A stretch of DNA of 42,632 bases from Staphylococcus lugdunensis (GCF_002901705.1 NZ_PPPV01000016.1:834874-877505), one strand, 5' to 3'. Counted from the first letter of the stretch, positions 1 to 10,356 are shown. Made by a program: numbers and translations. The notes: a model not told the origin generated them from the sequence alone.

Positions 1-165
1 GAAATCCTCGAGATTCTTGGTTGGATACAAGCTTAATGTTTGATTAAATGTTTTCTTAATTTGAGCATTTCGACTATTTGTTTTTGTCAAGATGATACAA
101 CTTCCAATCAATATAATAAGTAGGATTAAACATATACCGAGCTTTAACTTCCTTGACTGTCGCAT
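1..165 (-). CDS. Tandem-type lipoprotein, N-terminal part (cut by window edge)
   Basis: The reverse strand opens at the ATG complementary to 163-165, preceded by a purine-rich GGATGTGAAGAG, and runs off the left edge. The 55 visible residues have a basic start, a hydrophobic stretch and a lipobox (LIGSC) near residue 23, so a lipid-anchored surface protein is expected. After the lipobox it reads [19 protein letters not shown], nearly the same as the segment after the lipobox of the complete lipoprotein at 425-1240. The two are therefore paralogues of the staphylococcal tandem lipoprotein (Lpl/DUF576-type) family, which usually occurs as gene arrays. The rest of the array probably continues to the left. 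Confidence 0.8.
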   Translation of the reverse strand, partial: MRQSRKLKLGICLILLIILIGSCIILTKTNSRNAQIKKTFNQTLSLYPTKNLEDF

Positions 166-319
166 CTCTTCACATCCTTATATTTTTCTCAACATATGAT
201 ATATTTATAAAATTTGATTTTATGATACTAATTTCTCTTTCATGTTAGCAATCAATTCATAAGCAATCAATTTAATTTGTTTTTGTATGATTTATTTATA
301 ATTATATTACACAAAAAGC

Positions 320-345
320 GCATCATTTATGACACGCTTCTAATC
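320..345 (-). terminator. Hairpin terminator that also resembles an SCC attachment site
   Basis: Read on the minus strand, this forms a 10-bp stem (AAGCG + UG + UCA with its complement, two G-U pairs) around a UAAA loop, followed by a T run, so it can terminate the lipoprotein gene ending at 425. Positions 320-340 also match 30223-30243 at the 3' end of rlmH, in the same orientation: 19 of 21 positions are identical, sharing GCATCATTTATGA and GCTTC. That rlmH sequence is the staphylococcal SCC integration site. Terminator or att site (or both) cannot be settled from sequence alone. Confidence 0.6.
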
Positions 346-424
346 AATATTCAGTTTTGATACACTATTTGTTTCTTCAGAATTACTTATTAATTTTCTG
401 TTAATGTTGGATATTCAGTTTTGC

Positions 425-1240
425 TCATGATTCATCACGCTCAGTAGGTTTGAAATTAATACTATCTGTAAAAAAGATATTTTCTTCTTGATTTTCTACA
501 AAAGTGAATTCTAGGTTTTTATGCCCTACAGATGACCCTTTCAAGTCGCCATCACCTTTCAACAGTAGTTTCGGTGCTTGTTTCGTTGGGATATTATATC
601 GTTTTCTTAACTGTTGTACATTATAATCATCATTACTTAACTGATATTTGGCGGAATAACTCGGTACATTTGGATTGTATGAAATATCTCCACCTTTGTA
701 ATCATTCAAATCTTTAAATTTGCCATATTGTACAAAAAATTTAAAGTTTTCGATTTCTTTTTTTAACTTGTCGTCATGTATTGGCTTCGTTGGAATAATT
801 TTATTATGTTCCATTTTCACTGGATATTTTTTATCTTTACTATGTGTATAGCCTTTACTGTCCTCTGTTATTTCTCTAACAATAAAATTACCTTTTGTTG
901 TTCTAGTATTTCTATTTACATATAGAGTCATCCCTCTTGACTTCAAACTCTCATCTTTGTGTTGAATAGTCATTTCAGAACTAATAATCCACGTCCCCTT
1001 ATCGCCTTTATCAAATTCTTGATCTCGAAAACCCTCTTTATCGTAAAAATCATCGAGATTCTTCGTAGGATATAGCTTTAATGTCTTATTAAAGCTTTGT
1101 TTGATTTGTGCCTCTCTGCTAAACTCTTTTTTACTACTTTCTGTTTTAGTGTTTTCTTTTTGGCTGCTTCCACATCCACTAATACAAAATATTAACAGTA
1201 AAAAAACGATACTCAGACTTAATCTCTTTAAATGTTTCAT
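425..1240 (-). CDS. Tandem-type staphylococcal lipoprotein
   Basis: A 271-residue protein with a classical lipoprotein signal: basic MKHLKRLS start, hydrophobic segment to about residue 20, then lipobox ISGC at about residues 20-23, so the mature protein should carry a lipid on Cys23 and sit on the outer face of the membrane. The body matches the Lpl/DUF576 tandem lipoprotein family in size and pattern ([32 protein letters not shown], conserved Tyr/Trp-rich central part). The family is linked to immune stimulation and host-cell entry in S. aureus; function here is by family only. The start has a strong ribosome site (AGGGGTGGAAGG). It is a paralogue of the partial gene at 1-165. Confidence 0.88.
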   Translation of the reverse strand: MKHLKRLSLSIVFLLLIFCISGCGSSQKENTKTESSKKEFSREAQIKQSFNKTLKLYPTKNLDDFYDKEGFRDQEFDKGDKGTWIISSEMTIQHKDESLKSRGMTLYVNRNTRTTKGNFIVREITEDSKGYTHSKDKKYPVKMEHNKIIPTKPIHDDKLKKEIENFKFFVQYGKFKDLNDYKGGDISYNPNVPSYSAKYQLSNDDYNVQQLRKRYNIPTKQAPKLLLKGDGDLKGSSVGHKNLEFTFVENQEENIFFTDSINFKPTERDES

Positions 1241-1609
1241 CCTTCCACCCCTTTTTTACATTAATTTCTCTTTTATAGTACCAAACAATATTTATGTAAT
1301 CTATTTTAATTTTTATATAATGCGTATTTAACATAAAAGTGCACCTATAACAATACAAATGTAGTCTGAACTACTACGTTTTAAATAAATATGTTTTAAT
1401 ATTCAATTATTAAAAATACGAATACTATCAAACCTTACTGAGATTATCATAATTAATTTTTTAAAAAGCTTTTATTAAGATTTTATAAATTTTTTAATTA
1501 GGTAATTGTTTTTATGTAGGTAAATGTATTATGATATAGACTGTCTAGACAAGAAGATGTGAATGCTTAATTATGTTTATTAAAGAATGAATATGAAAGA
1601 AGGACTTAA
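1241..1609. promoter_or_regulatory. Divergent intergenic region upstream of ausA and the lipoprotein gene
   Basis: A 369-base AT-rich spacer between divergent genes. A plausible ausA -10 element (TATTAT, 1527-1532) lies about 80 bases before the ausA start, with only a poor -35. Directly downstream is a perfect 10-bp palindrome TGTCTAGACA (1542-1551), placed where a repressor could block the promoter. The ausA ribosome site is AAGAAGGA just before 1610. No gene is visible. Confidence 0.35.
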
Positions 1610-4600
1610 ATGAACAAACAACTATTGAATTTTCAAAAGTATTTTTATCTTAAATATTTAAAACAATCATCCTCAACACATCGGATGACATATTGGGTAA
1701 AATTGGATACCCGTATTGATTGTCATCAACTGATGTATGCATTATTAAATGTCGTACAACACCAACCTGTATTAAGATCACAATTCAATATTGATGATTC
1801 GGATGATTTATGTGTAAGCATTCGAGAATTTTTCCCGTTTATTGAATTAAAAGCTTTCGATGACTATTCCAAAAATATTGATATCGAAAGTTTCTTCCAA
1901 CAAAAATTGAATTCATACTATTTAAATCAATTACCTCAATTTAACTTTACAATTTATCAATTTCTTGATGAAGCATACTTACTTTTAGATTTCCATTCTA
2001 TGATTTTTAACGATAACCAATTACAAATATTTTTATCAGAATTAAATAAGGCTTACAAACATTCACTCAATCAGCATGCTGGAATATCTCAATTCTATAT
2101 GACGGTACAAAAGATAAACGAAAAAGCATGCAATCCAAATGCACCAAAAGACTTTAATCAATTTAAAGTACTTCATGCAGATAATGAAAATTATGCCTAT
2201 ATGCCTGTAAAAAATGTCTCTGATAAAAAAGAGATGCGCTATGTACGTACACAACTCTCATCATTTGATATCCATCGATTAGCAGTTAGCACATATTTGG
2301 CACATCACTTTATGAGTCAATCAAATGAAGTGGCATTGAACATCCACTTCCCAGTAGCGAATAAACAATCAGAGTTGTTGATGGTACCGAATTCAAATGT
2401 GTCCCCAGTATGTTTATACATTGACCAACACGCATCCGTAGACAGTCTGTTAACAGCTTGGACATCCGCAATTCATTCATTACAAAACCATGGTGCGTCA
2501 TTCATTACAGAAGCAAATGCTGACGTCATGGAATTAGAAAGTATGTTTCATGTAACACCAGTTGTTGCCGACTTTGAACTTCATCAAGTTTCACATGAGG
2601 TACATCGTTTGTACAACAATAAATCTTCATTAGCGAATATTGAAATCTATCCACTCGCAAATGGTGGTTTTGACTTAGTTTACGATGCAAATGCCTATGA
2701 TGATTTAACGATTCAAACATTACGCCGTTTAATTACAACCATTTATATGCAATCTGTAAATCAACCAACTATGTTAGTACAAGAGATTCATTTAAATGAT
2801 CAAACTGACTTACAATTATACGAAAGAATAAATAGTCATAGTATGACCCAACTGAATGGTAATGATGCTTATCAAACTGTAATGAGCCGCTTCGAATATC
2901 AAGTTAATCAACATCCTGATGCAATCGCCTTACAATTTGAACAGCAATCTATGACATACCGTCAGTTAAATCAACAAGCCAATTACATTGCACACTTATT
3001 GAGAACGACTTATGGCATTCAACCAAATGATACGGTCGCTTTAATTATGGAACGCAGTATGGAAATGATTGTAGCTATATTAGGTATTCTAAAATCTGGT
3101 GCTGGCTATCTGCCTATTGATCCAGACTATCCACAAGAAAGAACACACTATATCCTTAAAGATGCGATGCCTAAAGCGATAATCACATATCATATAACAC
3201 TGCAGTCAGACTTACCTCTTATCAAAATGGAGGAAATCAATTGGGATGAATGCACGTATATTGATAATCTGCCACACATTAATACACCAGAAGACACTGC
3301 CTATGTCATCTATACTTCTGGAACAACCGGTAAACCTAAGGGAACTGTCATCGCACATAGAGGTATCGATCGCCTAGTTCACCAACCTAACTATGTTGAA
3401 CTTAACGATGATACGGTGATTTTATTATCAGGAACGATTGCCTTTGATGCTGCAACCTTTGAAATTTACGGAGCTTTATTAAATGGTGGTCGCTTAATTA
3501 TCACATCAAAAGATACTTTACTTGATTCTAAGCAATTGGGCCAAACCATTGCAGATAAACAGGTCAATACGATGTGGTTAACTTCATCACTTTTCAATCA
3601 AATTGCCAGTGAGCGTATCGAAGTGTTAGAATCTCTCAAATATTTACTTATCGGTGGAGAAGTGTTGAATGCTAAATGGGTAAACCTATTGAATTCACGT
3701 GCACGACACCCACAAATAATCAATGGTTATGGTCCAACTGAAAATACAACGTTTACGACCACTTATGCTATTCCACCAAAATTGCCTGCACGTATTCCAA
3801 TTGGTAGTCCGATTAATGGAACGACTGTCTATGTCATCCAAGGTCAACGATTATGTGGTGTAGGTGTGCCTGGGGAATTATGTATTGGTGGTTCAGGTTT
3901 AGCAAAAGGTTATTTGAATCAACCTGAGCAAACGCAACAGAGCTTTGTTAAATCTCCATTAAATGGGGAAGCGATTTATAAAAGTGGTGACTTAGTTCGT
4001 CTACAAGAAGATGGTAATATCGACTACATTAGTCGTATCGATAAGCAAGTGAAAATTCGTGGTTTCAGAATCGAATTATCAGAAATTGAAAAAGCAATCG
4101 AAGCGATACGCGATATTAATAAAGCTGTCGTCGTTGTGCATGAACATGAGCAAGATCGTGATAAACAAATTGTGGCATATTATGAGGCTTCTCAACCACA
4201 ATCAACAAGCACATTGAAGAAGTTATTAAGTCACACGCTACCTAATTATATGATTCCAGTTCATTTTATGAAAATAGACAAAATTCCTATTACAATCAAT
4301 GGTAAGTTAGACACACGTGCTTTACCAGATATTGATATGATTGATGAATCCAATTATGTTGCGCCACGTAATGAACTTGAACGCGTCCTTTGCCGCATAT
4401 TTGAAGAAATTTTACATGTTGATCGCGTAGGTATTAAAGACAATTTCTTTGAACTGGGTGGTCACTCATTGAGAGCGACATTAGTGGTTAATCGTATTGA
4501 AGAACAGCTTCAAAAGCGCCTTAAAGTTGGAGATATTATGAAGTCTCCTACTGTTAAAGCCCTTAGTCAACAGCTTAAAGAGACTCAAAATGAACACTAT

Positions 4601-7600
4601 GAAGTGATTCCTAAAGCTTCAGAAGATACGCAATACGAATTAAGTGCTGTTCAAAAAAGTATGTATTTATTATGGAGTGTAAATCCAAAAGATACCGTAT
4701 ATAACATCCCATTTTTATGGCGCCTTACTTCAGAATTAAATGTCAATCAATTGCAACGTAGCTTGTCACAATTAATTCAGCGCCATGAAATATTACGTAC
4801 TCAATACATCATTGATCATAATGAAGTTAAACAACGCATTGCGAAAGATGTTATTCCGGACTTTGAGGAAGTAACTACAGATTTAACGGATGAACAAGAT
4901 ATCATTCATGCCTATACGCATCCTTTCAACTTGGAAAAACCAAGCCAAATACGCATGAAATATATTCACTCTCCTGAACATCACTATTTATTTATTGATA
5001 CGCATCACAGTATCAACGATGGCATGAGTAATACAATTTTATTAGCAGATTTGAATGCGCTATATCAAAATAAATCTTTACCTCAATTGTCATTACAATA
5101 TAGAGACTATAGTGAGTGGATGGCACAACGTGATTTATCAACACAACGTCATTATTGGCTTGAACAATTTGAAGATGGTGTGCCTGTGTTAAATATGCCA
5201 ACAGATTATCCTAGACCAAGCATTAAAACGACACATGGCCATATGATGACATTTCATTATGACCAAACATTCAAATCACAGCTCAAGTCTTACGTTGAAC
5301 AACATCAAATTACTGATTTTATGTTCTTTGCGAGCGCAATTATGGTGCTACTTCATAAATATACACGACAAGACGACCTTGTTATTGGTAGCGTGATTAG
5401 CTCACGAACACATCGAGATACTGAGAATATGCTAGGAATGTTTGCCAACACACTCGTATATCGTGGACAACCGACAAATGACAAGCCTTGGGAACAATTT
5501 ATTTCTGAAATGAAAGAGACAAGTTTAGCTGCTTATGAACAGCAAGAATATCCATTCGAAAGCCTAGTCAATGATTTAGTTGGCGACCGAGATCCTTCGC
5601 GTAACCCATTATTTGATGTGATGCTTGTGCTTCAAAATAATGAGACAAATCACGCTAACTTTGGTCATAGTCGCTTGACACTTATACCACCTCAATCCAC
5701 GACAGCAAAGTTTGATCTATCCTTTATTATCGAGGAAGATTATAACGACTATACCGTGAACATTGAGTACAATACTGATTTATATAGTAAAGCAACCATT
5801 CAATTGATGGCACAACAACTTGAAAATATTTTCAAATATGTGATTACTACTTCAAATCCAAAAATTAAAGAGATACAAGAAGATCCACATATCTTAGATT
5901 GGATAAACACAAACGTTAATTGTTATACACGAGACGATACAACCCATGAAACGGTTCAACAGCGCTTTAACCGTGTTGTGAAGCAACATAGTGAAGATGT
6001 AGCACTTAGAATGAATGGCCAATCAATGACCTATCAAACATTAGATGCCTATGCTAATCAACTCGCATATGAATTAACGGTAAACGGCGTTCAATCTGGG
6101 GACCGTATCGCATTACTCACTGAACGCAGCTTTGAAATGATTATTAGCATGGTGGCTGCGATCAAGGTTGGTGCCTCATATGTTCCAATTGATGTGGCAC
6201 ATCCAGATAAACGTATCGATTATATGATTAAAGATGCCCAAGCATCTGCCGTTATCACATATGGCAAAGATATACACATGAATATACCAACCATTGCGCT
6301 TGAAACTTTAGAGCTGACAAATAATAACAAACGTCCATTTTCTGAGTATGCGGGCAGTCTAGAAGATGAAATATATTGTATCTATACGTCAGGAACCACA
6401 GGTATGCCTAAAGGTGTGTCCATTCAACAAAGCAATATACTTAATTTAGTAAACGCATGGACAGATCGACTTGAGCTCTCAGAACATGAAACAATTATTC
6501 AATATTCAAATTATGTCTTTGATGCATCTGCCATGGATATTTACTCTAGCTTATTAAATGGGCACACACTTGTTATTGCAAATAAAAATGAACGTACTAA
6601 TACCGAGCTGTTAGAACAACTGATTACAAAGGAAGCAATAACGGTAGCATCCATACCACTTCAAGTATTAAATGTGATGCATCAATTTTACATTCCTAAA
6701 ATTATTACTGGTGGCGCTACAAGTACACCTTCATTTGTACAGCACATTGCCAAACATTGCGATACGTATTACAACGCTTATGGTCCTTCTGAATCAACCG
6801 TTGTAACAACAACTTGGTCACACGCTAAAGGAGACCCAATACCATCAACCATACCAATCGGGCAGCCTTTAGCTAACATTCAAGTTTATATCGTTTCTGA
6901 GATGCAATTATGTGGCATCGGTATTGCAGGGGAATTATGTATTGCAGGAGACAGTCTAGCTGCAGGCTACCTTAATCAACCTGAACTGAACGCTCAAGCA
7001 TTTATAGACAATCCTTTTGGTACAGGAAAACTATATAGAAGTGGTGATTTAGCACGATTTACTCCTGATGGCAACATTGAATTTTTAGGTCGTATCGATA
7101 AACAAGTTAAAGTCAATGGTTATAGAATCGAATTAGAAGAAATCGAAAATGTAATCAATGCGCTAGATGGTGTCGATGATAGTGTAGTAATCATTCGTCA
7201 ACAAGGCGGCCATGATTTATTACACGCCTACTATGTGGGTAATCATGATATAGCATCGCATCTACTTAAACAATTAACTCAATACTTGCCAAAATACATG
7301 ATTCCTAATACATTCACTGCCATTGATGAAATTCCATTAACAAGTAACGATAAAGTTGATGAATCTAAGCTACCAAATCCTGAAATGCATCACCATCAAT
7401 TTGAGCCACCAAGAAATGACACCGAGCAAATTTTCGCCTCAATCATGGCAGAAATACTAGATATTTCTGAAATAGGCATAGATGATGACTTCTTTAAATT
7501 AGGAGGCAGTTCCTTAGATACTATGGTCCTTATTTCTAAACTTAAAAGGAAACATATTCATCTTACTATGCAAGATATTTATCAATATAAGACAATCCGT

Positions 7601-8791
7601 CATTTGTCAGCACACTTAGAACAACAAAGTGACGAATCGTGCGTTACTTTACCGGATCACTTACCTCAATTACAGTCATTAATCAAACAACGCTATCAAA
7701 TGCGTTCAAAACCAATGATAGTAAGACATCTAGGTCATGTGTTATTAACAGGCGCAACAGGTTTCTTAGGCGCATATTTAATTAATGAATTAACCGGTTA
7801 TACTGATAAAATTACTTGCGTAGTGAGAGGACAGAATAAGAAAGACGCACGTCAATTAGTAGAAGAAAACTTAAGTTGCTATTTTGATCCTGCACATGTT
7901 GCTGACTTAATGATACGTGTTGAAGTCGTATTAGGTGAATTCTCCAACTTAGATGTATTAAACATCACAAGTCATATTGACACCATTATTCATGCAGGTG
8001 CACGGACAGATCATTTTGGAGATGATGAGGCATTTATCAACGTAAATGTGAAAAGTACAGAAGATTTATTAACACTTGCTGAAACACATAAAGCGCGATT
8101 TATTTACATTTCAACAATTAGTGTAGGAACAGTATTTGACTCCCATGCCGAGGATTATACTTTTTCAGAACAAGATTTATATAAAGGTCAGCTATTCACA
8201 TCTCCTTACACAAAAAGTAAATTCTATAGCGAAATCAAAGTGTTAGAAGCAATAGAAGCTGGTTTAGATGCTCAAATCATGCGATTAGGCAACTTAACAA
8301 GCGCATATACTGGAAAACTAAATATGAAAAATTTAACAACAAATCGTTTCTCAATCGTCATGAATGATTTATTAAAATTACCATTTATCGGTGACAGTTT
8401 TTCACAAACAGAAATTGAATTTTCATTTATTGATATCACTGCAAGAGATATCGTGACATTAGCAATCTCAAATGCCACACCTATCATCTATCACGTCTAT
8501 TCACCACATGTACTCACAATGAAAAACGTGTTAGAAGAAACAAAAGATACCGACTTGCCACTGATCAATGATGAGGAATTTGATAAAGCCTTACATGAAT
8601 TAAACATGCATGAAGTAATTGGATTAAATAGTCAAGCATCCAACCAAATAACTGGTGTCATCCAGTCATCAATGACTCAAAATTTGCTTAGAGATTTAGA
8701 CGAAGTATGGCCTAAAGTTACACAACATTGGTTATATCAATGGCGGGAACTACTCAATGAAAAATTTGAATGTAAAGAATACCATAGATGA
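1610..8791 (+). CDS. ausA: Aureusimine-type dimodular nonribosomal peptide synthetase
   Basis: A 2393-residue multidomain enzyme, close to the length of S. aureus AusA. An N-terminal condensation-like remnant (about 1-410) is followed by A1 (about 430-900, core YTSGTTGKPKG near 568), carrier T1 (FFELGGHSL near 945), C domain (THHSINDGMS near 1131), A2 (YTSGTTGMPKG near 1591), T2 (FFKLGGSSL near 1961) and a terminal reductase (TGATGFLG near 2046, YTKSK near 2200). This is A-T-C-A-T-R with no thioesterase. Reductive release gives a dipeptide aldehyde that cyclises and oxidises to a pyrazinone; in S. aureus the products are phevalin and tyrvalin from valine plus Phe/Tyr. A1 has Asp, Ala and Phe at the positions matching GrsA 235, 236 and 239, as expected for valine. 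Cytosolic. It overlaps ausB by 4 bases. The N-terminal domain lacks a clear HHxxxDG motif (it reads DFHSMIFND), so it is probably inactive. Confidence 0.96.
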   Translation: MNKQLLNFQKYFYLKYLKQSSSTHRMTYWVKLDTRIDCHQLMYALLNVVQHQPVLRSQFNIDDSDDLCVSIREFFPFIELKAFDDYSKNIDIESFFQQKLNSYYLNQLPQFNFTIYQFLDEAYLLLDFHSMIFNDNQLQIFLSELNKAYKHSLNQHAGISQFYMTVQKINEKACNPNAPKDFNQFKVLHADNENYAYMPVKNVSDKKEMRYVRTQLSSFDIHRLAVSTYLAHHFMSQSNEVALNIHFPVANKQSELLMVPNSNVSPVCLYIDQHASVDSLLTAWTSAIHSLQNHGASFITEANADVMELESMFHVTPVVADFELHQVSHEVHRLYNNKSSLANIEIYPLANGGFDLVYDANAYDDLTIQTLRRLITTIYMQSVNQPTMLVQEIHLNDQTDLQLYERINSHSMTQLNGNDAYQTVMSRFEYQVNQHPDAIALQFEQQSMTYRQLNQQANYIAHLLRTTYGIQPNDTVALIMERSMEMIVAILGILKSGAGYLPIDPDYPQERTHYILKDAMPKAIITYHITLQSDLPLIKMEEINWDECTYIDNLPHINTPEDTAYVIYTSGTTGKPKGTVIAHRGIDRLVHQPNYVELNDDTVILLSGTIAFDAATFEIYGALLNGGRLIITSKDTLLDSKQLGQTIADKQVNTMWLTSSLFNQIASERIEVLESLKYLLIGGEVLNAKWVNLLNSRARHPQIINGYGPTENTTFTTTYAIPPKLPARIPIGSPINGTTVYVIQGQRLCGVGVPGELCIGGSGLAKGYLNQPEQTQQSFVKSPLNGEAIYKSGDLVRLQEDGNIDYISRIDKQVKIRGFRIELSEIEKAIEAIRDINKAVVVVHEHEQDRDKQIVAYYEASQPQSTSTLKKLLSHTLPNYMIPVHFMKIDKIPITINGKLDTRALPDIDMIDESNYVAPRNELERVLCRIFEEILHVDRVGIKDNFFELGGHSLRATLVVNRIEEQLQKRLKVGDIMKSPTVKALSQQLKETQNEHYEVIPKASEDTQYELSAVQKSMYLLWSVNPKDTVYNIPFLWRLTSELNVNQLQRSLSQLIQRHEILRTQYIIDHNEVKQRIAKDVIPDFEEVTTDLTDEQDIIHAYTHPFNLEKPSQIRMKYIHSPEHHYLFIDTHHSINDGMSNTILLADLNALYQNKSLPQLSLQYRDYSEWMAQRDLSTQRHYWLEQFEDGVPVLNMPTDYPRPSIKTTHGHMMTFHYDQTFKSQLKSYVEQHQITDFMFFASAIMVLLHKYTRQDDLVIGSVISSRTHRDTENMLGMFANTLVYRGQPTNDKPWEQFISEMKETSLAAYEQQEYPFESLVNDLVGDRDPSRNPLFDVMLVLQNNETNHANFGHSRLTLIPPQSTTAKFDLSFIIEEDYNDYTVNIEYNTDLYSKATIQLMAQQLENIFKYVITTSNPKIKEIQEDPHILDWINTNVNCYTRDDTTHETVQQRFNRVVKQHSEDVALRMNGQSMTYQTLDAYANQLAYELTVNGVQSGDRIALLTERSFEMIISMVAAIKVGASYVPIDVAHPDKRIDYMIKDAQASAVITYGKDIHMNIPTIALETLELTNNNKRPFSEYAGSLEDEIYCIYTSGTTGMPKGVSIQQSNILNLVNAWTDRLELSEHETIIQYSNYVFDASAMDIYSSLLNGHTLVIANKNERTNTELLEQLITKEAITVASIPLQVLNVMHQFYIPKIITGGATSTPSFVQHIAKHCDTYYNAYGPSESTVVTTTWSHAKGDPIPSTIPIGQPLANIQVYIVSEMQLCGIGIAGELCIAGDSLAAGYLNQPELNAQAFIDNPFGTGKLYRSGDLARFTPDGNIEFLGRIDKQVKVNGYRIELEEIENVINALDGVDDSVVIIRQQGGHDLLHAYYVGNHDIASHLLKQLTQYLPKYMIPNTFTAIDEIPLTSNDKVDESKLPNPEMHHHQFEPPRNDTEQIFASIMAEILDISEIGIDDDFFKLGGSSLDTMVLISKLKRKHIHLTMQDIYQYKTIRHLSAHLEQQSDESCVTLPDHLPQLQSLIKQRYQMRSKPMIVRHLGHVLLTGATGFLGAYLINELTGYTDKITCVVRGQNKKDARQLVEENLSCYFDPAHVADLMIRVEVVLGEFSNLDVLNITSHIDTIIHAGARTDHFGDDEAFINVNVKSTEDLLTLAETHKARFIYISTISVGTVFDSHAEDYTFSEQDLYKGQLFTSPYTKSKFYSEIKVLEAIEAGLDAQIMRLGNLTSAYTGKLNMKNLTTNRFSIVMNDLLKLPFIGDSFSQTEIEFSFIDITARDIVTLAISNATPIIYHVYSPHVLTMKNVLEETKDTDLPLINDEEFDKALHELNMHEVIGLNSQASNQITGVIQSSMTQNLLRDLDEVWPKVTQHWLYQWRELLNEKFECKEYHR

Positions 8792-9414
8792 AATTATTTA
8801 TTACCAAAATGAACCATACTTATAAAGACATTGCGCACTGGATGTCTCAAAGTCATCGACAATTGAAAAAGCCCGAACGTCTAACATATCGTTTTTCTAA
8901 GGATAAATGGATGCATCGTATAGGCGACTTATTGATACAATACAGCATCGAACACACCCATGGACTCATGCCAAGCCAATGGTCATATGATATCCAGCCT
9001 AATGGACACGTCAAAATTGCAAGCCCAATCGACATCTATGTGAATCTTTCATACAGTTTCCCTTATATTATCTGCGCAATAGACCATTTGCCTATAGGTG
9101 CAGATATTGAAGAAATAAAAGGCATGGATGATTTAATCATCGCCAAACAGTTTTCAACAAACGAATTCAATCAAATACAAACACTTGAAGACTTCTATAC
9201 AATTTGGACCAAAAAAGAAAGTTATTCAAAAATGATAGGAGAAGGTCTAATACGAGGATTAGCATATTACGATGTGACAAAACCATTATACTATCAGCAC
9301 CACACCATAAAGTTCAAACAACATCTTATAGACAACTGTATCATTCAACTCTGTCATATAAGTAGCAATCATCCATTCGAAATAGTAGATGTGCCTTTAA
9401 AACAATTATTTTAA
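8788..9414 (+). CDS. ausB: 4'-phosphopantetheinyl transferase for AusA
   Basis: A 208-residue Sfp-type phosphopantetheinyl transferase. It should transfer 4'-phosphopantetheine from CoA to the carrier-domain serines of AusA (in LGGHS and LGGSS). The family signatures are visible: IGADIEEI near residues 108-115, with the metal-binding acidic residues, and the downstream W-T-KKESYSK block near 150-158. The start codon overlaps the ausA stop (ATGA), so the two are translationally coupled and form a two-gene operon, as in S. aureus. A dispersed hairpin repeat follows directly and may serve as the terminator. Confidence 0.95.
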   Translation: MKLFITKMNHTYKDIAHWMSQSHRQLKKPERLTYRFSKDKWMHRIGDLLIQYSIEHTHGLMPSQWSYDIQPNGHVKIASPIDIYVNLSYSFPYIICAIDHLPIGADIEEIKGMDDLIIAKQFSTNEFNQIQTLEDFYTIWTKKESYSKMIGEGLIRGLAYYDVTKPLYYQHHTIKFKQHLIDNCIIQLCHISSNHPFEIVDVPLKQLF

Positions 9415-9416
9415 TG

Positions 9417-9540
9417 AAGGAGCGGGACAGAATTCACAATGAATTCGTAGTCCCGCTCTGGCAAGGTTGACTAGGATTGAAAAAACATGGCCTAAGCGTA
9501 TTTTCAATCCAGTCAGCTACTGCCAATATATAGTTCAAAT
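9417..9540. repeat. Dispersed staphylococcal intergenic repeat with terminator-like dyad
   Basis: Immediately after ausB, AGCGGGAC (from 9421) pairs with GTCCCGCT about 30 bases later, with an inner dyad GAATTC..GAATTC, forming a hairpin that could end the ausAB transcript. It is followed by a block (CTGGCAAGGTTGACTAGG, then the stretch 9497-9537) that resembles a repeat common between S. aureus genes. Positions 9497-9537 recur in inverted orientation at 21730-21770 with 37 of 41 bases identical. No coding capacity is seen. Confidence 0.7.
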
Positions 9541-9722
9541 CCTAACAAATAATTAGGTTTCACATATTTAATTTATTTTTCTTCATTAAATACAAACAAA
9601 TTCAATAATAATAAAAATAACGGTGGAAAAATAAAGAACAAAGAAAATACCCCAATGATAAATGGCAATGTAAAACATGCTAAAAAATACCAAAAATCAT
9701 CAATAAAATTAATTTACTTTTT

Positions 9723-9938
9723 TTAATCGAAACAACTAGCAGCTTCTCCCATTTCTCCAGACACAACACCTATCGCAGATCCAGTTCCTACACTGACGGG
9801 TGTTGCACCAATAGCTCCGTAACCAACACCATTAGCAATTCCACCACCAAGTTCAGCACATTTTTCCCAGTTCGCTCTGAGTGCAGTGCCTTTGTTATTC
9901 TCAAGTAATTTAATGTCTCCAAATATATTATTATTCAT
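9723..9938 (-). CDS. Small glycine-rich peptide, probable class II bacteriocin
   Basis: The ATG complementary to 9936-9938 gives 71 residues; the longer reading to 9986 lacks a better ribosome site. The N-terminal 30 residues are polar (FGDIKLLENNKGT, NWEKC). The C-terminal half is a Gly/Ala-rich amphipathic stretch with repeated GxxxG-like spacing (GGGIANGVGYGAIG, VGTGSAIGVVSGEMG) and ends ASCFD. Cysteines at 27 and 69 could form a disulfide. This pattern is typical of unmodified class II bacteriocins. A GGG at 31-33 could be part of a double-glycine processing site, but the context is not classical. The neighbouring ABC transporter and two-component genes fit a bacteriocin setting. I do not recognise a named family, and a non-bacteriocin role is possible. 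Confidence 0.55.
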   Translation of the reverse strand: MNNNIFGDIKLLENNKGTALRANWEKCAELGGGIANGVGYGAIGATPVSVGTGSAIGVVSGEMGEAASCFD

Positions 9939-10009
9939 TAAAAAATTACCCCGATATAAATCACATAAACAATATAATAAAATCATTCACTATCCATAAT
10001 CTCGTGAAT

Positions 10010-10209
10010 TTACTCATATCTAAGCAGTAGCTCAGTATATTCTTTCACTTGTTGATTAATCCAACTTTCTGTTTTAATAACCGCTTAGACACAGCCAGTT
10101 ATCTGGTCTCCAAATGAATGTTTGTAATATCTAATGCTACAGTTTTCTTAATGATCCCTTTAACTTTGTTTTTAAAATATGCTTCTTTCCCACTTTTTTC
10201 ATAATACAT
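10010..10209 (-). pseudogene. Broken small gene (frameshift plus in-frame stop)
   Basis: A good ribosome site (GAGGTG, five bases before the ATG complementary to 10207-10209) starts a frame encoding MYYEKSGKEAYFKNKVKGII and on to VALDIT, which then closes after 36 residues. From the same point another frame reads KHSFGDQITGCV, a stop, then AVIKTESWINQQVKEYTELL and RYE, ending at 10010. Joined, these would make a lysine-rich cytosolic protein of about 65 residues. One frameshift and one nonsense codon are needed, so I call it a pseudogene. The 36-residue product could still be made. No family recognised. Confidence 0.45.
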
Positions 10210-10356
10210 TCAATCACCTCAATCTGAGCGTATCAATTATTTTTCATTTTTGCTTATTTTGCCCAAGTATTCATAATTGTCTTTTTTGTGACATTCATAT
10301 TATTGATATTTTCTTGATTTCTTTTTGATAACTTGAAGTTAAAGGAGGCGCTCATA

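Noticed and set aside
532..717. Plus-strand frame of 61 codons
   Set aside because: Antisense to the lipoprotein gene, no ribosome site, no recognisable features.
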